From: Sphingomonas faeni
GTDB lineage: Bacteria > Pseudomonadota > Alphaproteobacteria > Sphingomonadales > Sphingomonadaceae
DNA: 64,000 nucleotides
NCBI RefSeq assembly: GCF_030817315.1
Contig: NZ_JAUSZF010000001.1
Location: 3,119,001-3,183,000 of the forward strand
Reading direction: 5' to 3'
The stretch's first letter is position 1, and every line of letters starts with the position of its first letter. The position numbers and the translations under genes are program-made. Under the pieces are notes generated by a model, which was not told the origin of the DNA, ran no database searches, and saw only the letters and a list, made by a program, of their open reading frames with translations. This document shows, in pieces, positions 54,451 through 62,786 of the stretch.

Positions 54451-55561
54451 CGGCGTTGCGCAGGAGTACCGAGAGTTTCTTGCGGGTTTCCGTGGTCGCC
54501 TCGTTCTCAGGCCCGTCGCCGATCAGGCTATCGTTGTGACGTGACATGGCGCGGGAGAGCAGGGCGATCACCTGCTTCCTGTTCACGACCGGAAAGTCGT
54601 CGGGATCGAGGGAAGAGGCGCCTTCGCCGGTCACCATGCGCACCCTGCCGAGAGAAGGGCCGAGGGCCGCGCGCACCAGCCGACCCGGACTGTCCTCCTG
54701 CTGCATCCAACCCGCCTGCCGCGAGAACACGCGCAACATCTCCATCACACCCTGATCCGTTATCGCGACGGTGACTGTGGTCTCCTCCTCCGCCGCCGCG
54801 ATGCCGGGAAGAGGAGTAGCGTCAAGGTAGCGCGCCGCCGTTCGCGCTGCGACGGCTAGCGTCCGCGGTCCGGGTGAGTCGGTCACCACGGCGGCACCGA
54901 GCGCCAAACGGCTTCCAACATCCAGGACAATGGTGCAGCGCCAACCGCGGCCATGGTCGTCGCGCAGCGCCAGCGAGACCTCGTCGAAGGTGATGTGACG
55001 ACCCAGAATCAGTTGAGCGGGCGGGGCGGCACGGAGTTCGTGCACGATCCGGCGAACTGCGTTCTGAGCCAGGTCGACCTTCTTGAAGCGCGGATCGCGC
55101 AAGACCGAAGTGACGACCGCGTCGACCGCGACCCCAGAATCCGGGGACGTACCCCCCTCGATGCCGCGTACGATGGTCTTCACGACCTCGTGCGCTTCCT
55201 GCTTGGCTCCCCAGACCGGACGGGCATGCGGCTCGGTCCGAAGACGCAGCAGTGACAGCGACCGGCCGTCCCTTCCATTCTCGGAGACAGCCGCTTCCGC
55301 CCTTTTCCAGCTCTGGACGATGTTGCGAAGCGCCCCCTGCGCCAAGCCGGTGTCCTCACAGAGACGCTCCTTGATGCCCTCCGGGTCGCCGCGCGGCAGT
55401 TCCGTCCACGCCTTAATGGCACCCAGGCGCCTTAGGATCGCGTCCCGTCGAACCGGGCTCGCCGCCAACCACGCTTCCAGCTCCTCGACCGGCAGGGAAC
55501 CTCCAAACGCCCACTGGAGCATCTCATCAGCGCCGCCGGTGAGCGCTTTGCTTCTGTTCAT
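54431..55561 (-). CDS. Mu/TnsB-like transposase-fold protein, small, copy 2
   Basis: 376 residues, start ATG 55561. Same order as copy 1: N-terminal helix-turn-helix region (DAILRRLGAIKAWTEL, DTGLAQGALRNIVQSWKRA), a second one (EVVKTIVRGIEGG, LAQNAVRRIVHELRAA), then a core with D193 (ITFDEVSLAL), D269 (AITDQGVM) and E313 (MVTGEGAS). The two proteins align by eye over their whole length but are well diverged. The catalytic assignment is tentative. The last 20 bases overlap copy 1. It is transcribed away from the tns operon. Confidence 0.62.
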   Translation of the reverse strand: MNRSKALTGGADEMLQWAFGGSLPVEELEAWLAASPVRRDAILRRLGAIKAWTELPRGDPEGIKERLCEDTGLAQGALRNIVQSWKRAEAAVSENGRDGRSLSLLRLRTEPHARPVWGAKQEAHEVVKTIVRGIEGGTSPDSGVAVDAVVTSVLRDPRFKKVDLAQNAVRRIVHELRAAPPAQLILGRHITFDEVSLALRDDHGRGWRCTIVLDVGSRLALGAAVVTDSPGPRTLAVAARTAARYLDATPLPGIAAAEEETTVTVAITDQGVMEMLRVFSRQAGWMQQEDSPGRLVRAALGPSLGRVRMVTGEGASSLDPDDFPVVNRKQVIALLSRAMSRHNDSLIGDGPENEATTETRKKLSVLLRNAARTLWQ

Positions 55562-55700
55562 TCAGACAGCCTTCGATCTTTCATTTCAATCACGAGGAAA
55601 ATTAAAAACATTAAGCACAGATTTTACGGAACCTAACCAGGTGCCAACCATTCGGCAGTGAGGAACATCCTGAACATATAAAACGGAAAGGTATGTTAGC
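55562..55700 (+). promoter_or_regulatory. AT-rich intergenic region, likely promoter of the tns operon
   Basis: This stretch is far more AT-rich than anything nearby (AAATTAAAAACATTAAGCAC, CATATAAAACGGAAAGG). It lies between the divergent copy 2 gene and the plus-strand tns genes and so should hold promoters for both. In Tn7-like elements one transposon end lies just outside the tns operon, so it is also a place to look for end repeats; none was clear by eye. Confidence 0.5.
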
Positions 55701-56048
55701 ATGGATAGGACGCCAGGCAAGTGGAATGCGAAGGAGGGCAGCGCGGGCCAGCGCGTCGTCCAACCGGATGGGGAGGAGGCGTCATCCGACCGGGTGAGCG
55801 GCGAGGTGTCGAACCCTCTAAGCACGTGGGCGGCCGTCTGGGTCGTACGGTCCGGCCTCGCCGGAGCCGTGGACCCAGCCATCTCCGCCATACGGTTCGG
55901 CTTAAGCAGCGCCGCAGGGATATCTCCACCGGACGAGGTGGTCGCCAGCTGGCACGACCCCGCCGCGCGAGACCGTCGCGGCACGTGGGACCGTGTTCGT
56001 CGGCCAAGCCGCACCAGAGCGCGGCTTCCCCCCCGTCAGTCGAAGTGA
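55701..56048 (+). CDS. Possible 115-residue protein, uncertain
   Basis: Frame with ATG 55701 and a GGAAAGG site 10 bp upstream. The N-terminal 30 residues are hydrophilic, followed by a moderately hydrophobic stretch (AAVWVVRSGLAGAVDPAISAIRFGL). The C-terminus is Arg-rich and looks non-coding. It may be a small accessory gene of the tns operon, or chance. No family is recognised. Confidence 0.3.
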   Translation: MDRTPGKWNAKEGSAGQRVVQPDGEEASSDRVSGEVSNPLSTWAAVWVVRSGLAGAVDPAISAIRFGLSSAAGISPPDEVVASWHDPAARDRRGTWDRVRRPSRTRARLPPRQSK

Positions 56049-56080
56049 ACGATACCAGACATTCAGGAGAACGAGCCGTG

Positions 56081-56311
56081 ATGAAGACCAACAGGAAGAC
56101 CCACGCCGTCACCACCGTCCACACCCCGCGTCCGTCGAACCGGCGTCGCATCCGGCGCATGCGCTGGCGTGCGGCGCCGCAGGCGAACCCGGAGCGCTTC
56201 TACGACGTGCTGCGCGGCATGGTGCCGGGTGAGACCCTGCGCTTCGGCAAAACCGTCGTGAGCGCGTCGGAAGCCGCGAGCGGCTGCGTCTACAAGCTGA
56301 CCCGCGCATGA
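56081..56311 (+). CDS. Small basic hypothetical protein upstream of tnsA
   Basis: 76 residues, ATG 56081 with an AGGAGA site (56065-56070). The first half is very basic (RPSNRRRIRRMRWRAAPQA), suggesting nucleic-acid binding. The second half (VPGETLRFGKTVVSASEAASGCVYKLTRA) looks like a small compact domain. The stop overlaps the next gene (ATGA at 56308), so it belongs to the tns operon. Unknown family. Confidence 0.55.
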   Translation: MKTNRKTHAVTTVHTPRPSNRRRIRRMRWRAAPQANPERFYDVLRGMVPGETLRFGKTVVSASEAASGCVYKLTRA

Positions 56312-56622
56312 GCGGCGTGCGCGTGCCGGTCGCGACCGCGCCGTCGTACATTCCGATCCTCACGGTCGTCACCGACCGTGAGGACGGGGTCGCCATCGGC
56401 TCCGTCGTCGTCCTGGACGGATCGGACTCGATCTACCTGGGCAGGACGGCGACCGGAGGTCACGCCTTCGCGATCAAGGGCGGCAGGTCCACCGAGAAGG
56501 CGGGGCGTACCCCGATGGTCGTAGTCAAGAGCTTGGCGAGGGCCATGGAGCAGGGGCGCCTCGGCCGAACGGTCCGACGCCGCGGTCCCAGACCCGGCCA
56601 GTCCTGGGGGCGACAGTCGTGA
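56308..56622 (+). CDS. Small hypothetical protein directly upstream of tnsA
   Basis: 104 residues, ATG 56308 in the overlap with the 76-residue gene. The strand-rich part PILTVVTDREDGVAIGSVVVLDGSDSIYLGR is followed by a basic tail (RLGRTVRRRGPRPGQSWGRQS). It ends in a GTGA overlap with tnsA, so it is translationally coupled to it. Unknown family; coupling suggests a role in transposition or in controlling TnsA. Confidence 0.55.
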   Translation: MSGVRVPVATAPSYIPILTVVTDREDGVAIGSVVVLDGSDSIYLGRTATGGHAFAIKGGRSTEKAGRTPMVVVKSLARAMEQGRLGRTVRRRGPRPGQSWGRQS

Positions 56623-57524
56623 AGTCGGAGCCGGAAGCGGCCGCCGACGCGAAGCCCGGGCGGATCAGGATCCCAGTATCGCAGATCGCGGTGAGGGGTA
56701 CCAAGCTGGACGCCCTCTACGATCCGGCGATGGCGCCGACCCGCGCGCGCATCCTTCCCATCGCGGACCTGAACCGGGAAGCGATCGAGAACGCGCAAGC
56801 GATGGCGACCCTGATCCGCGAGGAGGACGGAGGGCCGCTGCGAACCTTCAGTGGAGGGCTCACCCATGAGAACGGCTGGCACCCCTCCTACAAGGCCCGC
56901 CGCCTGCTGCACTGGGAAGGAGAGGCGCAGCTCGAATACATCACGGCCGCGGACCTCGATCACGACGTCGTTCACGTGGGCACCGAATGTCTCCGCGTCG
57001 AGTTCCCGCTCGACGGCGCCATGGTTCACTACACGGTCGACGTGGAGACCGTCGGACCCGATGGAAGACGCCGTGCAATCGAGATCAAGCGTGACGAGAA
57101 GGATCTCGAGAACCAGGCGTATCGTCTCAAACTCGCCTACGTCCGCGAGATCCTGCGCCGATGCGACATCGATTTCCGGATCGTCCTGAGAAGCGAGATC
57201 TTCGCAAGCCGCCAGCACCGTCGCAACGTCGAGGACTTCGCGTCGCGCCGCTTCCGCAGCATCGAGCTCGCCCCCGGCAAACGCTTCGAGCGCTACGCCG
57301 CAGCCAACGAGACCTCGACCTACGGTGAACTCGCCGCGGCGATCGAACCAACTTCCCAGGTCCAAGGGCGTGCCACCGTCCAGGCGCTCGTCGCGCGGCG
57401 TCGCGTAGTCATTGATCTGACCGGGCCGGTCCGCGACACGACCCCGGTGCGCATCGTCGGTCTCCGCAAGAAGACCCGTGCCGCGTCACGTTCCTCCCGT
57501 CGGGCGACGCCCGGGAACGCCTGA
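56619..57524 (+). CDS. tnsA: TnsA-like transposon endonuclease
   Basis: 301 residues from GTG 56619. The N-terminal nuclease domain has W-x-E-G-E-A-Q-L-E (E102/E106), HYTVDVETVG (D141) and AIEIKRDEKD (E155-x-K157), the restriction-type catalytic set of TnsA, which cuts the 5' ends during cut-and-paste Tn7 transposition. The C-terminal part (STYGELAAAI, ATVQALVARRRVVIDLTG) resembles the winged-helix domain of TnsA that touches TnsC. The 187 bp before tnsB contain its ribosome site only. Presence of TnsA implies cut-and-paste movement. Confidence 0.85.
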   Translation: MKSEPEAAADAKPGRIRIPVSQIAVRGTKLDALYDPAMAPTRARILPIADLNREAIENAQAMATLIREEDGGPLRTFSGGLTHENGWHPSYKARRLLHWEGEAQLEYITAADLDHDVVHVGTECLRVEFPLDGAMVHYTVDVETVGPDGRRRAIEIKRDEKDLENQAYRLKLAYVREILRRCDIDFRIVLRSEIFASRQHRRNVEDFASRRFRSIELAPGKRFERYAAANETSTYGELAAAIEPTSQVQGRATVQALVARRRVVIDLTGPVRDTTPVRIVGLRKKTRAASRSSRRATPGNA

Positions 57525-57711
57525 GGCGACGACGTCAGACGAGCCCCGACCGGCTCGCAAACATCCATTCCCGCATCCGTGGAACGCAGAACTCGGAGTC
57601 GCAGGACTCGTCGGAGCGGGGCGTCCGATCCGGGCGACCAGACCTCGCAACCGACTGAAGCCGCGGCGTCAGGGCCGGCCTCCGCATCATTCCCAACCAA
57701 GGAGAAGTCCA

Positions 57712-59901
57712 ATGGCCAAGAACAACCTCGAGAACCTGATCGTCGAGATCGACGGCGCCGTCCATGCCTACGGAGGGCATCTCATGGGGCGTCTGCAGCT
57801 GACCAACGCGCTTACCGGAGCGCCGTTCGTGGCTCCCCAGGCCGACGGGACGGTCCAGCTGATCGACGACGTGCAGTTCGATCGCCTGCTCGATGAGGGG
57901 CGCGTCAAGATCAGGTCGAAGCCCTCGTCCGACCCGACGCGGCGCTTCAACGACGCCGCCCAATGGACGTTGGACCAGGCGGCGGAGATCGATCCCGCGG
58001 CGCCCAAGAGGCTGGCGCAGCTCGAGATGCTGGACGCCGCAGGCGTCCTGAACGGATCGAAGGCGATTGACCAGTTCATGGCGGCTAGCTGGGGGGAGGC
58101 GCAGATCGCGAAGTGGGGCCCTTACGACAATCCGCACACGCTCCGGAGGTGGCGCGCGAAGCGCGGCAAGGCGGGCCGGCGCCACGCGCGCCAGATGATC
58201 CGCATGAACGGACGCGTTCCCCGAGGACCGTATGGCGCGGGCGTTCCGGCGGAGGTGGCACAGAAGCACGCCTACGACCACTGGGTGACGAAGGCCCGCG
58301 TCAAGGATACCTACTCGAACTACGTCGCCGAGATGACGCTGATCAACGAGGGGGCCCACCAGCACTACGCCCGGCCGGACGCCCCGTACATGATCGCTTC
58401 CGAGGAGACGATCCGACGCCGGTGCAACGCGCTGGAACGGGCCGAGTCCGATGCCGTGAAGCGGGGCACCAAAGCCCTCGAGCAGGACTGGATGGGCGGC
58501 GGGCGTCCGCTGACGGCCAGCTTCGCGATGCAGAGGGTCATAATCGACCATACGCGTCTCGACGTCCACGTCCGCGACGAGACGCGTGAAATCGTACTGG
58601 GCAGACCGTGGCTGACGCTGGCCATCGACGTGGCGACCAGAGCGGTCGTCGCGTACCTCATCACGTTTGTAGATCCGTCGGCATGGACCGTCGGTGAGAT
58701 TCTGCGACGGATGGCGCTGCCGAAGAGGCCCCCGGCCGATTTGGCGACCCGCTACCCCATCCTAGCTCAGATCCGCGGAAAGCCGCACGAGGTCATCGTC
58801 GACAACGCCACCGAGTTCCGAAGCCACACGATGGAGGCGGCGGCGCGCGCCGCGGGTTTCGGCGTCCGGTACTGTCCGGTGGGGCGGCCGAGGTATCGCG
58901 CAATAGGCGAACGCCCGATGGGCACGGTCCCCCGTCTCATCTGCGAAAACATGCCGGGACGCGTGATGCTCTTAAATGAGGCGAAGCGCCTCGATGACAA
59001 ACCCGAAAAGGACGCTTGGGCGACCATGGACGAGCTGGAAGGGATCGCGAACCACGCGGTCGCAGAGTACAACGTCAATCCGCACGACGGCATCGGCGGA
59101 CGGCAGCCAGCCCTCTTGTTCGAGATCGACGCGAACCGCCGCGGCATCGACAACTTCGCCGATTTGGATTCCTTTCGGCTGGATACGATGGCGATCCACG
59201 TGGACGCTCAACTCTCTCCGTCGGGCATCCGGGCCTTCGGCTGCCTCCGCTACCATCACGTGGCCCGTGTGCCCGATCTGCTGAGCGATCTTCGTCCCAG
59301 CGAATGCAGGCGCAAGCGGCGCGACGACGCGACCGCGACCGTGGACTTCCGGTACGATCCCATGGACATCTCACGCATCTATGTCTGGAACCGCGTCCGG
59401 CGTACCTACGTGGAACTCGTCTGCGACGATGAGGACTATGCGGACGGCATGCCTTTGTACCTGCATGAAATGATCCGCGATTTCGCCACCGCCCAGAAGT
59501 TGGCGTTCAACACGTCGGCGGAGCGGGCGCTCGCCCGCTCGCGGCGGATCCAGGCCATCCGCAAGGTCAGGCCGAAGGACGAGGCCAAGGAACGCAATGC
59601 CGTCGCCAAGCTCTACGAGATTCCCAGGCTGCGTCAGATCACGGGGAATATCGTCCACCTGCACACCGAGCGCTCGACTGTGACCGTCGGGGAATTCATC
59701 TCCCACGACCGCGTTGCGCTTACGTCCCTCGACAGCGAGATCCTGTCGCCAAGGCCGCAGATCGGCGGACGCCGTCACGGACCGGCGTCAGACAGGCAGG
59801 ATCGCCGCGATGCCGGTTCGGAGTCGTCCCATCAGGACGGCACGGCCGCTCCGCCGGTGCGCCGCCGCCGAGGCGCCAGCCTCATGGGAGACGACCAGTG
59901 A
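57712..59901 (+). CDS. tnsB: TnsB-like DDE transposase (Mu/TnsB family)
   Basis: 729 residues from ATG 57712 (AAGGAGAA site). N-terminal DNA-binding region, then the RNase H-like core: D279 in VIIDHTRLDV, D364 in EVIVDNATEF and E400 in GERPMGTVPR. This is an intact DDE triad with 35 residues between the last two. The beta-barrel C-terminal domain follows (IYVWNRVRRTYVELVCDD) and an Arg-rich tail (RRRRGASLM) that could bind TnsC. Its stop overlaps the GTG of the ATPase gene (GTGA). It carries out 3' end cleavage and joining. Confidence 0.93.
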   Translation: MAKNNLENLIVEIDGAVHAYGGHLMGRLQLTNALTGAPFVAPQADGTVQLIDDVQFDRLLDEGRVKIRSKPSSDPTRRFNDAAQWTLDQAAEIDPAAPKRLAQLEMLDAAGVLNGSKAIDQFMAASWGEAQIAKWGPYDNPHTLRRWRAKRGKAGRRHARQMIRMNGRVPRGPYGAGVPAEVAQKHAYDHWVTKARVKDTYSNYVAEMTLINEGAHQHYARPDAPYMIASEETIRRRCNALERAESDAVKRGTKALEQDWMGGGRPLTASFAMQRVIIDHTRLDVHVRDETREIVLGRPWLTLAIDVATRAVVAYLITFVDPSAWTVGEILRRMALPKRPPADLATRYPILAQIRGKPHEVIVDNATEFRSHTMEAAARAAGFGVRYCPVGRPRYRAIGERPMGTVPRLICENMPGRVMLLNEAKRLDDKPEKDAWATMDELEGIANHAVAEYNVNPHDGIGGRQPALLFEIDANRRGIDNFADLDSFRLDTMAIHVDAQLSPSGIRAFGCLRYHHVARVPDLLSDLRPSECRRKRRDDATATVDFRYDPMDISRIYVWNRVRRTYVELVCDDEDYADGMPLYLHEMIRDFATAQKLAFNTSAERALARSRRIQAIRKVRPKDEAKERNAVAKLYEIPRLRQITGNIVHLHTERSTVTVGEFISHDRVALTSLDSEILSPRPQIGGRRHGPASDRQDRRDAGSESSHQDGTAAPPVRRRRGASLMGDDQ

Positions 59902-60848
59902 GCGGGGTCGAAGGCGGGACCCCTCCCGTCGAGCTGTCGTCGATCGTCGACGTCCGGGAGCGCATCGCCGAGGGGAGGCGACGCTTCGACCGGATACGCC
60001 TGGAGCATGCTCCGCAGCGCAACGCCATCGACATGCTCGACGACGTGCGCCGCGCGGGCATCGGCCGCCGTGCCGGCGCGGTCTGCGGCGGAGCCATCCT
60101 CGTCGCTCCGTTCGGCACCGGAAAGACCTGCGCGATCGAGACCCTGTGCGAAGAGGTCAACGGTGCGGCGGACGTTCGACCGGACATCATACCCGTCCTG
60201 CACGTCAAGCTGAGCGTCGCAGGCACCACGGACGCCGTCCCCACGCAGATCCTGCGTGCGTTGGGAAAGCCCAAGCCCGGGTCTGGCAAGGAATCGGTCC
60301 GATGGGACAGGGCGATCCAAGGCATGTTGAACGCCGGGGTCCAGTTGGCCCTCATCGACGAGTTCAACCGGGCGGCCCGCCGGCCGACCATGAGCGGACC
60401 GATCGCCGACATGATCCAGGAGCGTATCGTCGACGAAGGGATCGCCCCCATCGCCATCATCGGGTCGGAGGCGGCCGGATCCGTGCTCAGGTCGGCAAAG
60501 GGTCTGATGGAGCGGCTGGACGACCAGATCGACCTGGAGCCCATGGAGTGGGTTCACGATCAGACGCTCTTCTGTGGTTTCATGGGAGCCCTGGACGCCG
60601 CCATCGTCGACGCGGGCATCCTCGACGAAACGTCAGGTCTCGATCATCCAACCGTGGCTGAAAACCTCTGCATTGCGTCGGACGGCCGCCTGCGCCGGAT
60701 CATGAAGATCATCAGGATCGCGTCTGCCACGGCTGTGCGTCGAGGCGATACGGCCATGACGGTCGCCGATCTCGCCGAGGGGGTCGCAGCCTATGCCGGC
60801 ACGCGCCGGTTCATCGAGGACAACCCGTTCGAGGAGAAGTCGAATTGA
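59898..60848 (+). CDS. tnsC: TnsC/TniB-like AAA+ ATPase
   Basis: 316 residues from GTG 59898. Walker A APFGTGKT (residues 70-77) and Walker B LIDEF (D154, E155) are intact. The remainder (KGLMERLDDQIDLEPMEW, LRRIMKIIRIASATAVRRGD) follows the TniB family. TnsC-type ATPases choose the target site, linking TniQ to TnsB. It overlaps tnsB and the tniQ gene (ATGA at 60845), so the core is one operon. Confidence 0.92.
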   Translation: MSGVEGGTPPVELSSIVDVRERIAEGRRRFDRIRLEHAPQRNAIDMLDDVRRAGIGRRAGAVCGGAILVAPFGTGKTCAIETLCEEVNGAADVRPDIIPVLHVKLSVAGTTDAVPTQILRALGKPKPGSGKESVRWDRAIQGMLNAGVQLALIDEFNRAARRPTMSGPIADMIQERIVDEGIAPIAIIGSEAAGSVLRSAKGLMERLDDQIDLEPMEWVHDQTLFCGFMGALDAAIVDAGILDETSGLDHPTVAENLCIASDGRLRRIMKIIRIASATAVRRGDTAMTVADLAEGVAAYAGTRRFIEDNPFEEKSN

Positions 60849-62786
60849 CCCGTACCGATGGCAACGTCGACCTCGGCGCGTCTCCCCTTCCGGGCGAATC
60901 CCTCGACGGTTTCATCGCCCGCAGGGCCGCCGTCGAGGGCCTCCCCAATACGCTCGTGATCACCGCAGCCGCCGGCGTGAGGTGGGCCCACCGACCTGCG
61001 ATAGGGCTGGCGACGTCCGCTCAGCTGCTAGCGGTGGCGGAAAGCATGGGTTTCGACCACGAGGAGCTCGTCCTCCGGTCTTCTCCCGTCGCCCCGGGTG
61101 GGCGCAACCGCCGCTTCTTCGGCCTGGACCTGGATCACCGCCACTTCGCCAACAGCCGGCGTCGCTTCTCCCCGACCTCCCTCACGGCGTCACCCCATCA
61201 TCGCGCGCTCTGGGGGCTTCGGCCCTTCCCGTTCTGCGACGAGAGCTGGGAGATGCTGCTGGACACGTGTCCGGATCCGGAATGCCGTACGGTCCAGCGC
61301 TGGCATCACGCCATGGGCATCGAACTCTGCGACCGCTGCGTCGAGCCCCTGAGCCGGGCGGCGGCCCCCGTCGTACCCGAGGAACTCCGGTCTGCGCTCC
61401 ACCTCATGATCGGGCTCATGCATCCGGATCAGCGCCGCCGCTCCGAAAGCTCCGGACGTCTGCCCGGATGTCTGCGAGACCTGTCGGCTGGAGATCTGCT
61501 CGACATTGGGCTGCGCCTTGGCAGGGGTGCACGACCCGAGCATACGGCAGAGGAGCAACCGACGCCTGTTCGCGGACGACGCGTCCGCGAAGTCCGTCAC
61601 GGAGGCGATGGCCGCCGCCTGGACGATGCTGGAGGGCTGGCCCAACGTGTTCGCGGAACTTGCGGGAACCAGGCTGGCGACGCGGACCGGTCGGCACGGG
61701 GACGGGAACAAGGGCGCGACCGAGGCCTTCCTGGCGTTGGCCGACAGTCCGTCGGTCGCTGCCCCGGTCAGGGAAGTCGTCGCACGCCTTCGCGCTGATC
61801 TGTATCGGTCCGACCACGGGCTGGACATCAAGGCCGCTGCCGTTCTCTCCGGCCTGCGGATCCGCGAATTGACCGGACTGAGACGGGGCCTGTTCGTCAA
61901 GACGATCTTTGCCATCCACGACGACAGACCGCTGCCGCTCATCTGCAAGGCCGATCTCGAAAGGCTTGGAACTCTGCTGCGATCGACGTCATCCTTGGGA
62001 AAGGCCGCCATCGAGCTGGGGATCACCTACCGCGGCGTGGAGGAACTCGTCTGGGCGGGGCGGCTCGAAGCGATCGAAGAGCCCGCGCTCGCCTTCCTGG
62101 AACGCGAACGGCGGGTCGGTTCGGTATCCGTCGAACGTCTCCGGTCAGCAGTCCTCGCGCGGTCGACGCCTACCCGGCCGGAGGGTTCGGTTCCGCTGCG
62201 CCGGGCGATGGTCGGCATACCCGGACTGAAACCCTGGGCGCCCGTCCTCGAAGCCATCGCAGATGGACGGTTGCAGGCTTTCGTCGCCTCCGCACCCGTA
62301 GCCCTGGCCGATCGGATCTCCGTTCGTCCAGACGCAGTCGTAAGACTATGCGAGCACCGCGCGGCCACCCCCGCCAGCGTCGGCATCGTCTCCGACATGA
62401 TGTCCAAGAAGGAGGCGTTGGAAGCGCTCGGGCTCCATCCTCGCCACGGAGCCTGCATCCTTTCGGAATGGCCCGTGAGGACAGGTAGCGACCGCACGGT
62501 CCCGGTCGCCGCCGTAGAAACCCTTGCGTCGACCGCCATCAGTCCCGCCGAGGCTGCCGCACGCTTTGGGGGAACCTCCCTGGCGGTGGCGCGCCTGCTC
62601 CAGAGACGGTGCGTGCCGTCCATTCCCGGTGGTCTGTTCGATCGCGGCAAGGCGGAGGAGACGTTGCGTTCGTGCGGCGTCCTTCGTTCGGGAGAAGCGC
62701 ATGCCGCTGGTAGCCGCTCGAGCCACCAGCACTACACCCCGGCAGCAGAGGAGACGTTCATTGTCACGCGCATCGACAGGCCGTAA
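60845..62786 (+). pseudogene. tniQ: TniQ/TnsD-like target-selection protein, frameshifted, with ubiquitin-like-protein tail
   Basis: N-terminal TniQ domain with zinc-binding DTCPDPECRTVQRWH...ELCDRC in one frame to about 61507. From there the continuous frame is the next one (ALAGVHDPSIRQRSNRRLFADD to the end). Removing one G from GGG at 61508-61510 gives 646 residues, as long as TnsD-type site-selecting proteins. The C-terminal half has several helix-turn-helix-like repeats (SLGKAAIELGITYRGVEELV; ISPAEAAARFGGTSLAVARLL). The last residues, EETFIVTRIDRP, match the end of the ubiquitin-like protein (GEEFIVTRTDKS). Confidence 0.85.

Larger units (their letters stand above)
56081..62786 (+). mobile_element. 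Tn7-like transposition core (two small genes, tnsA, tnsB, tnsC, tniQ)
   Basis: All genes run on the plus strand with 4-bp overlaps or short gaps, as in Tn7-like operons. TnsA and intact TnsB residues imply cut-and-paste transposition, and a long TniQ implies fixed-site targeting. No TnsE, Cas or resolvase gene is seen. Transposon ends could not be found by eye; in Tn7 the end near tnsA would be near 55.6-56.0 kb, and the cargo would continue beyond the right edge. Confidence 0.8.

Noticed and set aside
55696..56160. 154-codon minus-strand frame at the front of the tns operon
   Set aside because: Trp/Arg-rich and opposite the likely tns promoter and the coupled 76-residue gene; no family features.
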